A stretch of 6,223 bases of DNA from the NCBI GenBank assembly GCA_024689165.1, contig JAILDS010000065.1, positions 1-6,223 on the forward strand. Reading direction: 5' to 3'. The notes under the pieces are model-generated. The model did not search any database. It was not told where the DNA came from and worked only from the letters and a program-made list of their open reading frames with translations. Positions 1-5,311 of the stretch are shown piece by piece (the stretch's first letter is position 1; every line of letters begins with the position of its first letter). The position numbers and the translations under genes are program-made. The DNA is from Clostridia bacterium. GTDB lineage: Bacteria; Bacillota; Clostridia; Oscillospirales; Acutalibacteraceae.

Positions 1-139
1 AGGCTCGGCGGACGCCTTCATAACCGCGCTGCAGAGCCGCGATCCTCTGTTCACGGAAACGCAGAGACTGACTCTCGAGGAGATCTTCATTTACGAGCTT
101 GGAGGTGAAAACGATGAAATCAAGAAAATTATCGCCTGA
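1..139 (+). CDS. ABC transporter ATP-binding protein, C-terminal end (partial)
   Basis: The reading frame is open from the window edge (first full codon at base 2) to TGA at 137-139 and gives the last 45 residues of a protein. The tail reads ...LTLEEIFIYELGGENDEIKKIIA. This LEEIF(I/V)YELGGE-type ending is characteristic of ATPase subunits of ABC-2 type exporters in Clostridia (family knowledge). None of the catalytic motifs (Walker A/B, signature, H-loop) lie in the window, so the call rests on this tail and on the permease that follows. The frame overlaps the permease gene by 26 bases (114-139), which implies translational coupling and a two-subunit exporter in the membrane, the ATPase being cytoplasmic. 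Its substrate cannot be told. Confidence 0.82.
   Translation, partial: GSADAFITALQSRDPLFTETQRLTLEEIFIYELGGENDEIKKIIA
101..105 (+). promoter_or_regulatory. Shine-Dalgarno site that fixes the permease start at ATG 114
   Basis: GGAGG at 101-105 lies 8 nt before ATG 114, inside the end of the ATPase gene. A TTG at 99 is in the same frame but sits before this site and has no ribosome site of its own, so 114 is the supported start. Confidence 0.8.
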
Positions 140-1922
140 GCTTACAGTGTTCCGCTCCGACCTGCGCAGGTGCTGGCCGGTCGCCGTCATAACGTTCATC
201 TTCCAGGGGCTTGAGCTGCCGGTCTCGCTGCTGTACGCCCTGACACTCAGACCGATCTACGCCGCGTCTGCGACCTCGCCGGAATACCTCGGCACGATCG
301 ACCTTTCGGTCAACGCGCTGCTTTCCGTGCTGACAAGCTTCGTACTCGTTCCCGCGGCGACGCTGGCGGTCTTCGACTTCATGTACTCCGACCGTTCGGC
401 GGCGGCGTTCTTCTCTTTACCGATAAAGAGGCTGCGTCTGTTCGCGACGAAGGCGCTGACCGCGGCGTCACTCGTGCTCGTGCCGAACCTGATAGCGTTC
501 CTCTGCGTGCTGCCGATGTACTCCGAGCCCGTCGACATATCGCTCGGCACGCTCGCGTTCTGCGTCCTGCTCATTCCGCTGCTGTTCGCCGCGGTCGCAG
601 TGTTCTGCATGACGGTATCCGGTCACCCGTTCTCCGCTGCTCTGCTGTACGCGGTGCTCAACTTCGCCTATATCGTCACCCAGCTCATGCTCGAGTTCTT
701 CGGCAACAACTTCATATTCGGAGTATCGTACAGCTTCAACAGCGACTCTCTGGCGACTATCCTTTCGCCGGTCGCGTTCGTTATCGGTTCCTTCAACGGG
801 AGCAACGACCTTAACGGCGCGCTCCCCGCAGCCGCGGCAGCGGGGCTCATAGTGCTCTTCGCGGCGCTGTCCTTGTTCCTGTTCACAAAAAGGAAGACCG
901 AGCGCACCGAGGAGATGTTCGTTTTCCGCGCCGCGGCGGTGGCCGCGAGATGCGCCGCGGCAGTTTACGGTGGCATGCTGCTGTCCATCATATTAAAGAC
1001 GGTGTTCGATATCACGTCGGTCGGCATTTTCGCCTGCGTGTTCGCGTTCCTTTCCTTCATCGTCTATATTGCCGCTGAGATGATCATCAAAAAACAGGTC
1101 CGCGTATTCAAACCGGGGACTCTGCTCGGCTGGGTCGCGCTCATCGCCTGCGTTTTCACCGCAGCCGCCGTCGGCTCCGTCGCCGCCGAAAGATACGTCC
1201 CGAAAGCATCCGAAATAGAGAACGCGTATATCGGCAGCACCTACAACGCCACGCTCGGAAGCGAAGAAGAGCTTGCAGAAGCGGTGCGCATACACGGCGA
1301 TATAGTCGCGAACCGAAGCGAATACAAGAGGTATTACTACGACGGGTTCACAGATTCCGGCAGAAAGAACATCAGCATAGGGTACAAGCTCAAAAACGGC
1401 CGCGTCGTCAGACGGAGCTATATCATTCCGATCCGCAACGAAGACGGTTACACACAGAACGAGACCTACAAGGCAGCTCTCACTCTCATGGACGACCCGG
1501 ACAAGCTCTTCTTCGCCGTGTTCGGCTGCGCCAGAGAACACATCAGGCCAGTCGGGTGCGACGTGACGTTCTTGGACCTACTTTCTGACGAAGATGAACA
1601 GCAGTACCAGCTCAAAGCCGAAAAAACCGGAAAGCTGCTCGATCTTATCGCGGATTACTTCAAAGAACCGCCCCGGAACATGAGCCGGGAAATGATAGCG
1701 CAGAACATCTGGGAGGGCTTCGGCGACTCTCCTTCCGTTTCCTTCGAGCTGACGTTCCGCGTTGCCGACGACGCCCCGGATGACTTTGACTGGATGGATC
1801 CGGGTTACGGCATTTACACCGAAACGAATGAAGACGGGAGCAGGCTGAGCAACAGCTACTTCACATTCAGCACCTTCTGCGCCAACGACCTGATACCCGC
1901 GATCGAGGATCTCGCCGGATGA
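114..1922 (+). CDS. ABC-2 type transporter permease with large C-terminal soluble domain
   Basis: The product has 602 residues and is the membrane subunit of the exporter whose ATPase ends at 139. After a short basic N-terminus, hydrophobic spans are visible at roughly residues 22-42, 66-88, 112-134, 145-167, 172-192, 240-258, 280-296, 303-325 and 337-357. A further weak span lies near 215-227. Between the second and third spans is the motif DFMYSDRSAAAFFSLPIKR, which resembles the cytoplasmic loop of clostridial ABC permeases of about 600-700 residues ((D/Y)FMYS..S...HSLPI.R). Residues from about 360 to 602 form a hydrophilic, acidic, probably extracytoplasmic domain rich in Tyr and Asp; comparable permeases carry a domain of unknown function there. 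The start is ATG 114 with GGAGG 8 nt upstream. The gene overlaps the ATPase gene by 26 nt and ends at a strong terminator. The substrate is unknown; antimicrobial-peptide or lipid export would be a guess. Confidence 0.85.
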   Translation: MKSRKLSPELTVFRSDLRRCWPVAVITFIFQGLELPVSLLYALTLRPIYAASATSPEYLGTIDLSVNALLSVLTSFVLVPAATLAVFDFMYSDRSAAAFFSLPIKRLRLFATKALTAASLVLVPNLIAFLCVLPMYSEPVDISLGTLAFCVLLIPLLFAAVAVFCMTVSGHPFSAALLYAVLNFAYIVTQLMLEFFGNNFIFGVSYSFNSDSLATILSPVAFVIGSFNGSNDLNGALPAAAAAGLIVLFAALSLFLFTKRKTERTEEMFVFRAAAVAARCAAAVYGGMLLSIILKTVFDITSVGIFACVFAFLSFIVYIAAEMIIKKQVRVFKPGTLLGWVALIACVFTAAAVGSVAAERYVPKASEIENAYIGSTYNATLGSEEELAEAVRIHGDIVANRSEYKRYYYDGFTDSGRKNISIGYKLKNGRVVRRSYIIPIRNEDGYTQNETYKAALTLMDDPDKLFFAVFGCAREHIRPVGCDVTFLDLLSDEDEQQYQLKAEKTGKLLDLIADYFKEPPRNMSREMIAQNIWEGFGDSPSVSFELTFRVADDAPDDFDWMDPGYGIYTETNEDGSRLSNSYFTFSTFCANDLIPAIEDLAG

Positions 1923-1944
1923 CGGTTTTGAGACCGTAATAATA

Positions 1945-1984
1945 CCGGGGCCCGCTTCCGATGCGAAGCGAGCCCCGGTTTTTT
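1945..1984 (+). terminator. Intrinsic terminator of the ABC transporter operon, possibly bidirectional
   Basis: A 14-position stem with one C/A mismatch (1945-1958 with 1965-1978) closes a 6-nt loop and is followed by six T (1979-1984). It lies 22 nt after the permease stop. The minus-strand gene ends at 2001, facing it. On that strand the hairpin is followed by TATTATTA, so it may also serve the opposing gene, less strongly. Confidence 0.92.
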
Positions 1985-2000
1985 ATACCATCGGGCAGTT

Positions 2001-2489
2001 TTATCCGAGCGAGCCTCTGAGCAGTTCCAGGGAACGAATCTCCTCCGTGATCTCTTTCAGAAAATCGGCGCAGGCCGGATCGCGCGACAGGATCTGACCG
2101 CACAGCCGGACTCTCCCGACGAATTTCGCGCTGAATCGGACGTCCTGATACCGCCGGACGAGCGGACAGACCGAAAAACCGCGAGCGTCCGGGAGGACTT
2201 CGATCCCGCCGTCGGGAAGAACGGCGGGGAACAGCGGGAATATCCTGCACGAAAGCGGCCTTTCTCCCCTGTCGCAAAAACCCCGGCAGACCGCGAGGCG
2301 GCGCCCGGCGGATCCGACCACATCCAAAGACGTCGTTTCACCGGGGAACAGCAGCATCCCCGTTTTTTCGTCCCCGCGGCAGCATGCCGCGCCGCAGAGC
2401 CTGCCGCAGTCCTTCCCCTTCAGCGGCGTAACGTCGTCGAAAAGCCTGTACAGGCCCTCGTACATTTCAGCGTATTGAGAAGCTGTCAA
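2001..2489 (-). CDS. YkgJ-like cysteine-cluster (putative Zn/Fe-binding) protein
   Basis: The product is a small soluble protein of 162 residues. It has the pattern of the YkgJ-type CxxCxxxCC family: C28, C32, C36 and C37 (CGRLCGAACC), then C68 and C72, then ERPLSCRIFPLFP with C81, then C108. Further Cys at 130 and 140 are less conserved in position. Families with this layout are annotated as binding zinc or an iron-sulfur cluster, but their biochemical role is mostly unknown. There is no signal peptide or membrane segment. The start is TTG 2489, chosen because GGAGGA (2496-2501) lies 6 nt upstream; the later ATG at 2465 has no ribosome site. The stop is TAA at 2001-2003. The gene lies 58 nt after rplA on the same strand, but a terminator stands between them, so it depends on read-through or on a promoter inside rplA. 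No function in translation should be assumed from position alone. Confidence 0.8.
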   Translation of the reverse strand: MTASQYAEMYEGLYRLFDDVTPLKGKDCGRLCGAACCRGDEKTGMLLFPGETTSLDVVGSAGRRLAVCRGFCDRGERPLSCRIFPLFPAVLPDGGIEVLPDARGFSVCPLVRRYQDVRFSAKFVGRVRLCGQILSRDPACADFLKEITEEIRSLELLRGSLG

Positions 2490-2495
2490 AGCGCG

Positions 2496-2501
2496 TCCTC
2501 C
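2496..2501 (-). promoter_or_regulatory. Shine-Dalgarno supporting a TTG start (cysteine-cluster gene)
   Basis: On the minus strand GGAGGA lies 6 nt before TTG 2489. It begins one base after the T-run of the upstream terminator, so an unterminated transcript would carry the hairpin directly in front of this ribosome site. Confidence 0.75.
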
Positions 2502-2502
2502 G

Positions 2503-2531
2503 AAAAAAACGGCGGAGCGTACGCTCCGCCG
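2503..2531 (-). terminator. Intrinsic terminator after rplA
   Basis: Bases 2510-2531 are a perfect 22-bp palindrome. Read on the minus strand it is a 9-bp GC-rich stem with GTAC loop followed by seven T (plus-strand A at 2503-2509). It begins 16 nt after the rplA stop and should end most transcripts of the rpmG-secE-nusG-rplK-rplA operon. On the plus strand no T-run follows, so it is one-directional. Confidence 0.92.
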
Positions 2532-2547
2532 AAGAAGTTGAAAAGAA

Positions 2548-3264
2548 TCAGTCCTCTGCCGTGGCGATGGGCTTCTTGGGGTTGACCTTGACGCCCGGGC
2601 CCATGGTGGTGGCGAGGGTGCAGGAGCGGATGTATTCGCCCTTGCTCTCCGCCGGCTTCGCCTTGATGAGCGCGTCCATAAGGGTGCTCATATTCTCGGC
2701 GAGCTTGTCGGGGCCGAAGGAGACCTTGCCGATCGGGCAGTGGATGATGTTGGACTTGTCGAGACGGTACTCGATCTTACCGGCTTTGGCGTCGGTAACT
2801 GCCTTGGCCACGTCGGGAGTGACGGTGCCGGCCTTCGGAGAGGGCATGAGGCCTCTCGGACCGAGGATCTTACCGAGACGGCCGACGACGCCCATCATGC
2901 TGGGGTGAGCGATAGCGACGTCGAAGTCAAGGAAGTTCTCTTTCTGGATCCTTTCGGCGAGCTCTTCCGCGCCGACGATGTCGGCTCCGGCGGCCTCGGC
3001 GGCCTTGGCCTGATCGCCCTTGGCGAAGACGGCTACGCGGACTCTGCGGCCCGTGCCGTGCGGCAGAACGACGGCGCCCCTGACCTGCTGGTCGGCATGT
3101 CTGGAGTCGACGCCGAGCTTGACGTGGATCTCTACGGTCTCGTCGAATTTCGCCTTGTGAGCCTCGGCGTTCTTTACGACGAGCTCAACGGCTTCCTTCG
3201 CCTCAAAAATCTGAGTGCGGTCGTAATCCTTAAGGGTATCTACATATCTTTTGCCGTGTTTCAT
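2548..3264 (-). CDS. rplA: 50S ribosomal protein L1
   Basis: The product is L1, 238 residues, close to the usual length of about 230. It binds the 23S rRNA L1 stalk near the ribosomal E site and, in many bacteria, represses its own rplK-rplA mRNA. Recognisable blocks are FDETVEIHVKLGVDSRHADQQVRG (residues about 40-63), the glycine/proline-rich segment GRLGKILGPRGLMPSPKAGTV (about 128-148), and the C-terminal TTMGPGVKVNP. Start ATG 3264 follows GAGGTGA; this ribosome site overlaps the TGA stop of rplK (3276-3278), so the two genes are 11 nt apart and probably translationally coupled. The gene ends with TGA at 2548-2550, 16 nt before a terminator. In many bacteria rplJ and rplL would follow; here they do not. 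Confidence 0.98.
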   Translation of the reverse strand: MKHGKRYVDTLKDYDRTQIFEAKEAVELVVKNAEAHKAKFDETVEIHVKLGVDSRHADQQVRGAVVLPHGTGRRVRVAVFAKGDQAKAAEAAGADIVGAEELAERIQKENFLDFDVAIAHPSMMGVVGRLGKILGPRGLMPSPKAGTVTPDVAKAVTDAKAGKIEYRLDKSNIIHCPIGKVSFGPDKLAENMSTLMDALIKAKPAESKGEYIRSCTLATTMGPGVKVNPKKPIATAED

Positions 3265-3275
3265 CTCGTCTCACC

Positions 3276-3701
3276 TCACTCGCTGACGGTAACGCCCATT
3301 GAGCGCGCGGTGCCCGCGATCATGCTCATGGCGGCTTCTATGCTCGCGGCGGTAAGGTCGGGCATCTTCTGCTCGGCAATGGCGCGGAGCTGATCCTTCG
3401 TGATCGAAGCGACCTTCTTTTTGTTCGGTTCGCCGGAACCGCTCTCAAGACCGAGAGTCTTTTTGATAAGAACGGCGGCGGGCGGGGTCTTGGTTATGAA
3501 CGTGAAGCTTCTGTCCGCGTAAACGGTGATGACTACGGGGATGACGAGCCCCATGTCCTGCTTTGTGCGCTCATTGAATTCCTTGGTGAACGCCATGATG
3601 TTCACGCCGTGCTGACCGAGAGCCGGGCCTACAGGGGGCGAAGGAGTCGCCTTGCCGGCTTCGATCTGAAGCTTGATGATTGCCGATACTTTCTGTGCCA
3701 T
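3276..3701 (-). CDS. rplK: 50S ribosomal protein L11
   Basis: The product is L11, 141 residues, the standard length. It forms the GTPase-associated region of the large subunit with 23S rRNA and L10/L12, and in other bacteria is needed for RelA-type stringent sensing and thiostrepton binding. The N-terminal domain carries PPVGPALGQHGVN (residues 22-34, with the conserved prolines P22, P23 and P26); the C-terminal RNA-binding domain runs from about residue 70, with KKTLGLESGSGEPNKKKV and the ending GTARSMGV. Start ATG 3701 has GGAGG 6 nt upstream. The 89-nt gap to nusG holds a structured leader that resembles an L1 repressor site. The gene is expressed with rplA immediately downstream. Confidence 0.98.
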   Translation of the reverse strand: MAQKVSAIIKLQIEAGKATPSPPVGPALGQHGVNIMAFTKEFNERTKQDMGLVIPVVITVYADRSFTFITKTPPAAVLIKKTLGLESGSGEPNKKKVASITKDQLRAIAEQKMPDLTAASIEAAMSMIAGTARSMGVTVSE

Positions 3702-3720
3702 ATCGCACCTCCAAAAAATG

Positions 3721-3790
3721 TGGTAGTGGCGGGATCTCTCCCTCCCACGGCATTTTCATGCCAAAACAGCGCAAAATGCGCAAGTTTCCT
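3721..3790 (-). promoter_or_regulatory. rplK-rplA leader with probable ribosomal protein L1 binding site
   Basis: On the minus strand the nusG-rplK gap folds into three consecutive hairpins. They are GCGCA-loop-UGCGC (3769-3781), GGCAU-GAAA-AUGCC (3749-3762), and GUGG/GA/GGGA-GAGA-UCCC/G/CCAC (3726-3748). The last has two short helices joined by an asymmetric internal loop and abuts the second hairpin without a gap. L1 is known to repress its operon by binding a two-helix, asymmetric-loop mRNA element that copies its 23S rRNA site, and the third hairpin has that form next to the rplK ribosome site. That L1 binds here is inference from form and position. No promoter is evident, so the leader acts inside the operon mRNA. 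Confidence 0.7.
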
Positions 3791-4441
3791 TTAGTCGTCG
3801 AGCTTTCTGACGGAGTTTATGCTGATCTGGGTCGGGGTCTGCTGCCCGAACATGGAGATCATGACCGTCACGAGCCCGTTCTGTGCGTCTATCTCGCTGA
3901 CGACGCCTGCCGAGCCGGCGAAAAGCTCGTCCGTGATCTCGACGTAATCGCCGACGGCGACCGCGTTCTTCTCTTCCTCGCGGGCCACGCCGAGCTGTTC
4001 GACCTCCGCGGCGGTAAGCGGGAGCGGCTTGCTCTCGGGACCGAGGAAGCCCGTAACGCCGCGTGTGTTGCGGATGACGTACCACGTCTCGTCCGTCATC
4101 TTATATTCGCGCTTCTTCAGGTCGTAATAGGTCTTTACCTTGACCATGACGTAGCCCGGATATAATTTTTTCTCGGTCTCCTTGACGCGGTAAACCTTCT
4201 TGCGGGGCTTGGGGTCGTCTTCGTTCTCTTCCGACTTGGGCGGCTTGACCTCAACGGTCTCTTTCACCGTCACGGTCGGGACGATCGCGTCAAGGATCTT
4301 GCCGTTGACGTTGGGATCGTTCTGAGCCTTTGTCAGAATGTCGTCGTGCACCTTTTTCTCATAACCGGAATAGGTGTGAACGACGAACCAGTCGATCCGG
4401 CTGTCCTCGCCGTAGTCGGCGGTTCTGTTCTCGTCTGCCAT
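3791..4441 (-). CDS. nusG: Transcription elongation/termination factor NusG, enlarged
   Basis: The product is NusG, 216 residues, against about 175-180 for typical Bacillota proteins. It binds RNA polymerase through the N-terminal NGN domain and modulates pausing, termination and transcription-translation coupling. The NGN domain starts near residue 16 (DWFVVHTYSGYEKKV) and includes LYPGYVMV (93-100) and TWYVIRNTRGVTGFLG (119-134). The C-terminal KOW domain is VGDYVEITDELFAGSAGVVSEID (163-185), followed by MFGQQTP. The extra length lies in an N-terminal tail of about 14 residues, a charged segment between VP (54-55) and LYPGYV, and about nine residues (YYDLKKREY, 105-113) in the NGN domain. 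Start ATG 4441 has GAGG 6 nt upstream. secE ends 11 nt before it and rplK follows, the common secE-nusG-rplK order. Confidence 0.97.
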   Translation of the reverse strand: MADENRTADYGEDSRIDWFVVHTYSGYEKKVHDDILTKAQNDPNVNGKILDAIVPTVTVKETVEVKPPKSEENEDDPKPRKKVYRVKETEKKLYPGYVMVKVKTYYDLKKREYKMTDETWYVIRNTRGVTGFLGPESKPLPLTAAEVEQLGVAREEEKNAVAVGDYVEITDELFAGSAGVVSEIDAQNGLVTVMISMFGQQTPTQISINSVRKLDD

Positions 4442-4452
4442 CTGCGACCTCG

Positions 4453-4926
4453 TCAGCCTTCATCGGCAAGCGATTGAGCTTCGGTCAGGAGCTCATCGTT
4501 GCTGAGCGTGTCGGTATCGAGCACGGTCTGCTCCTCATCCGCGGTTTCGGAGAGCTCCTCGCGGTTCTTGAGCCCCTCGATTATGTCGGTCGATCTGCTG
4601 ACGCCCTGGCTGAGCAGGAAGTCGATGATCCAGACCGCCGCGCCGAAGATAAGTATCGAAAGAAGAACGGTACCGGTGTTCCTGATGACCGTTTTCCTGT
4701 CGGGCCAGGTGATTTTTTTCGCCGTGCCTCTGAAATCCTTGAAGAACTTGACGATAGCCTTGCCGGCGCGGGAGAAAATACTCTCTTTTTTCTTCGGCTT
4801 GCTCTGTTTGATCCGTTCTTTCTTGGCCTTTTCGGCAGCCTTTTCGGCTTCTTTACGGGCGTTCTTTGCCGCTTTTTCGTCCTCGGGAGTATTCACGCCG
4901 TCGGTCGGCTTGTTGTCCTTAGCCAT
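4453..4926 (-). CDS. secE: Preprotein translocase subunit SecE with N- and C-terminal extensions
   Basis: SecE clamps SecY in the SecYEG protein-export channel of the inner membrane. The core is residues 58-107: an amphipathic helix (IVKFFKDFRGTAKKITWPDRKTVIRNT, including the family motif K(K/R)ITWP) and one membrane helix at about 86-106. The product is 157 residues, whereas a minimal single-span SecE has about 60-75. The first roughly 50 residues are a Lys/Ala/Glu-rich, probably coiled or disordered cytoplasmic tail. About 50 residues after the membrane span (107-157) are acidic and would lie outside the membrane if the usual topology holds. Start ATG 4926 has GGAGG 6 nt upstream. The gene is 21 nt after rpmG and 11 nt before nusG. 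Confidence 0.95.
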   Translation of the reverse strand: MAKDNKPTDGVNTPEDEKAAKNARKEAEKAAEKAKKERIKQSKPKKKESIFSRAGKAIVKFFKDFRGTAKKITWPDRKTVIRNTGTVLLSILIFGAAVWIIDFLLSQGVSRSTDIIEGLKNREELSETADEEQTVLDTDTLSNDELLTEAQSLADEG

Positions 4927-4947
4927 TTATACCCTCCTTTAAGGATA

Positions 4948-5097
4948 TCACTTCGTCTCTTTATGAGTCGTATGCTTCCTGCAGAAACGGCAGTACTTCT
5001 TCATTTCAAGACGGTCGGGGGTATTCTTTTTGTCTTTCTTCGTGTTGTAGTTGCGCTGCCCGCACTCGGTACAGGCAAGAGTGATCCTGACTCTCAT
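4948..5097 (-). CDS. rpmG: 50S ribosomal protein L33, zinc-binding form
   Basis: This is a short gene of 49 residues (MRVRITLACTECGQRNYNTK..., ending KYCRFCRKHTTHKETK). L33 is a small large-subunit protein near the E site. The two CxxC pairs, C9/C12 and C36/C39, are intact, so this is the zinc-ribbon (C+) form; zinc-starved bacteria often swap it for a C- paralogue, none of which is seen here. Start ATG 5097 has GGAGG 7 nt upstream; the stop is TGA at 4948-4950. It is the first gene of the operon, preceded by a strong promoter and a hairpin-rich leader, with secE 21 nt downstream. The rpmG-secE-nusG order is common in Bacillota and supports the call. Confidence 0.97.
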   Translation of the reverse strand: MRVRITLACTECGQRNYNTKKDKKNTPDRLEMKKYCRFCRKHTTHKETK

Positions 5098-5208
5098 AAC
5101 GGCACCTCCATTTTATTTAACCGACGGAATCGGTCAAGAGCCTCCCTCTTTCGGTCGTCGGGCTCAAAGACCCGAAAAAATCCGCAAAAAAATAGACCTC
5201 AAAGAGGT
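5098..5208 (-). promoter_or_regulatory. Structured 5' leader of the rpmG-secE-nusG-rplK-rplA operon
   Basis: This is about 110 nt between the inferred transcription start and rpmG. Read on the minus strand it holds four possible hairpins. They are ACCUC-UUU-GAGGU (5196-5208), followed by CUA and seven U (5186-5192); CGGG-loop-CCCG (5159-5174) after a second run of six U (5175-5180); AAGAG-GGAGG-CUCUU (5136-5150), with an SD-like loop; and ACCGA-UUCCG-UCGGU (5120-5134). A second GACCGA at 5151-5156 could replace the first arm of the last hairpin, giving an alternative fold. I do not recognise a known ribosomal leader or T-box. Function is inference; the hairpins are seen directly. Confidence 0.5.
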
Positions 5209-5226
5209 GATGCGATGTTATCACCT
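5205..5226. promoter_or_regulatory. Operator-like inverted repeat over the operon -10 box
   Basis: AGGTGAT-N8-ATCACCT, with perfect 7-bp arms, is centred at 5215/5216. The spacer contains most of the minus-strand -10 box (5215-5220), and the second arm reaches the inferred start. Only one arm would be transcribed, so this is better read as a DNA-level protein site than an RNA hairpin. The binding protein is unknown and chance is not excluded. Confidence 0.4.
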
Positions 5227-5243
5227 TATTATGCGCTTGTCAA
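5215..5243 (-). promoter_or_regulatory. Sigma-A-type promoter of the rpmG-secE-nusG-rplK-rplA operon
   Basis: On the minus strand a perfect TTGACA -35 box (5238-5243) and a TAACAT -10 box (5215-5220) are separated by 17 nt. An A-rich tract (about 5244-5270) upstream resembles an UP element. Transcription should start near 5208. Strong expression suits ribosomal genes. Confidence 0.85.
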
Positions 5244-5276
5244 TACTTTTTTTGTTTTTTTAATATGTTTTTTGAG

Positions 5277-5305
5277 TTGACATAACCGGCCTGTTGTTGT
5301 AATAT
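5277..5305 (+). promoter_or_regulatory. Sigma-A-type promoter of queT and the response regulator gene
   Basis: A perfect TTGACA -35 box (5277-5282) and a TAATAT -10 box (5300-5305) are separated by 17 nt, with a T-rich tract upstream. Transcription should start near 5310-5313. It is divergent from the operon promoter, the two -35 boxes being 33 bp apart across an AT-rich stretch. Confidence 0.82.
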
Positions 5306-5311
5306 TTTCAG

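Noticed and set aside
99..113. TTG 99 as the permease start
   Set aside because: It lies before the GGAGG at 101-105, which is correctly spaced for ATG 114.
993..1541. 182-codon minus-strand frame inside the permease gene
   Set aside because: It is antisense to a coherent membrane protein and is low in complexity; no ribosome site or family resemblance.
1922..1937. Small inverted repeat ACGGT/ACCGT after the permease stop
   Set aside because: The arms are only 5 bp and no T-run follows; the strong terminator right after it explains the region.
2740..3393. 217-codon open frame on the plus strand
   Set aside because: It lies antisense across rplA and rplK, both full-length and well conserved; no plausible product.
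3769..3790. Hairpin GCGCA/UGCGC just after nusG as a terminator
   Set aside because: Only a 5-bp stem and a UGUUUU tail follow; rplK-rplA have no other visible promoter, so it is better read as part of the leader.
5098..5208. T-box or other known riboswitch in the rpmG leader
   Set aside because: I see no T-box sequence, specifier stem or antiterminator bulge, and no other leader class that I recognise.
4330..5280. 316-codon open frame on the plus strand
   Set aside because: It is antisense to rpmG, secE and the start of nusG, all clearly recognised, and its translation has no family features; a shadow frame in GC-rich DNA.
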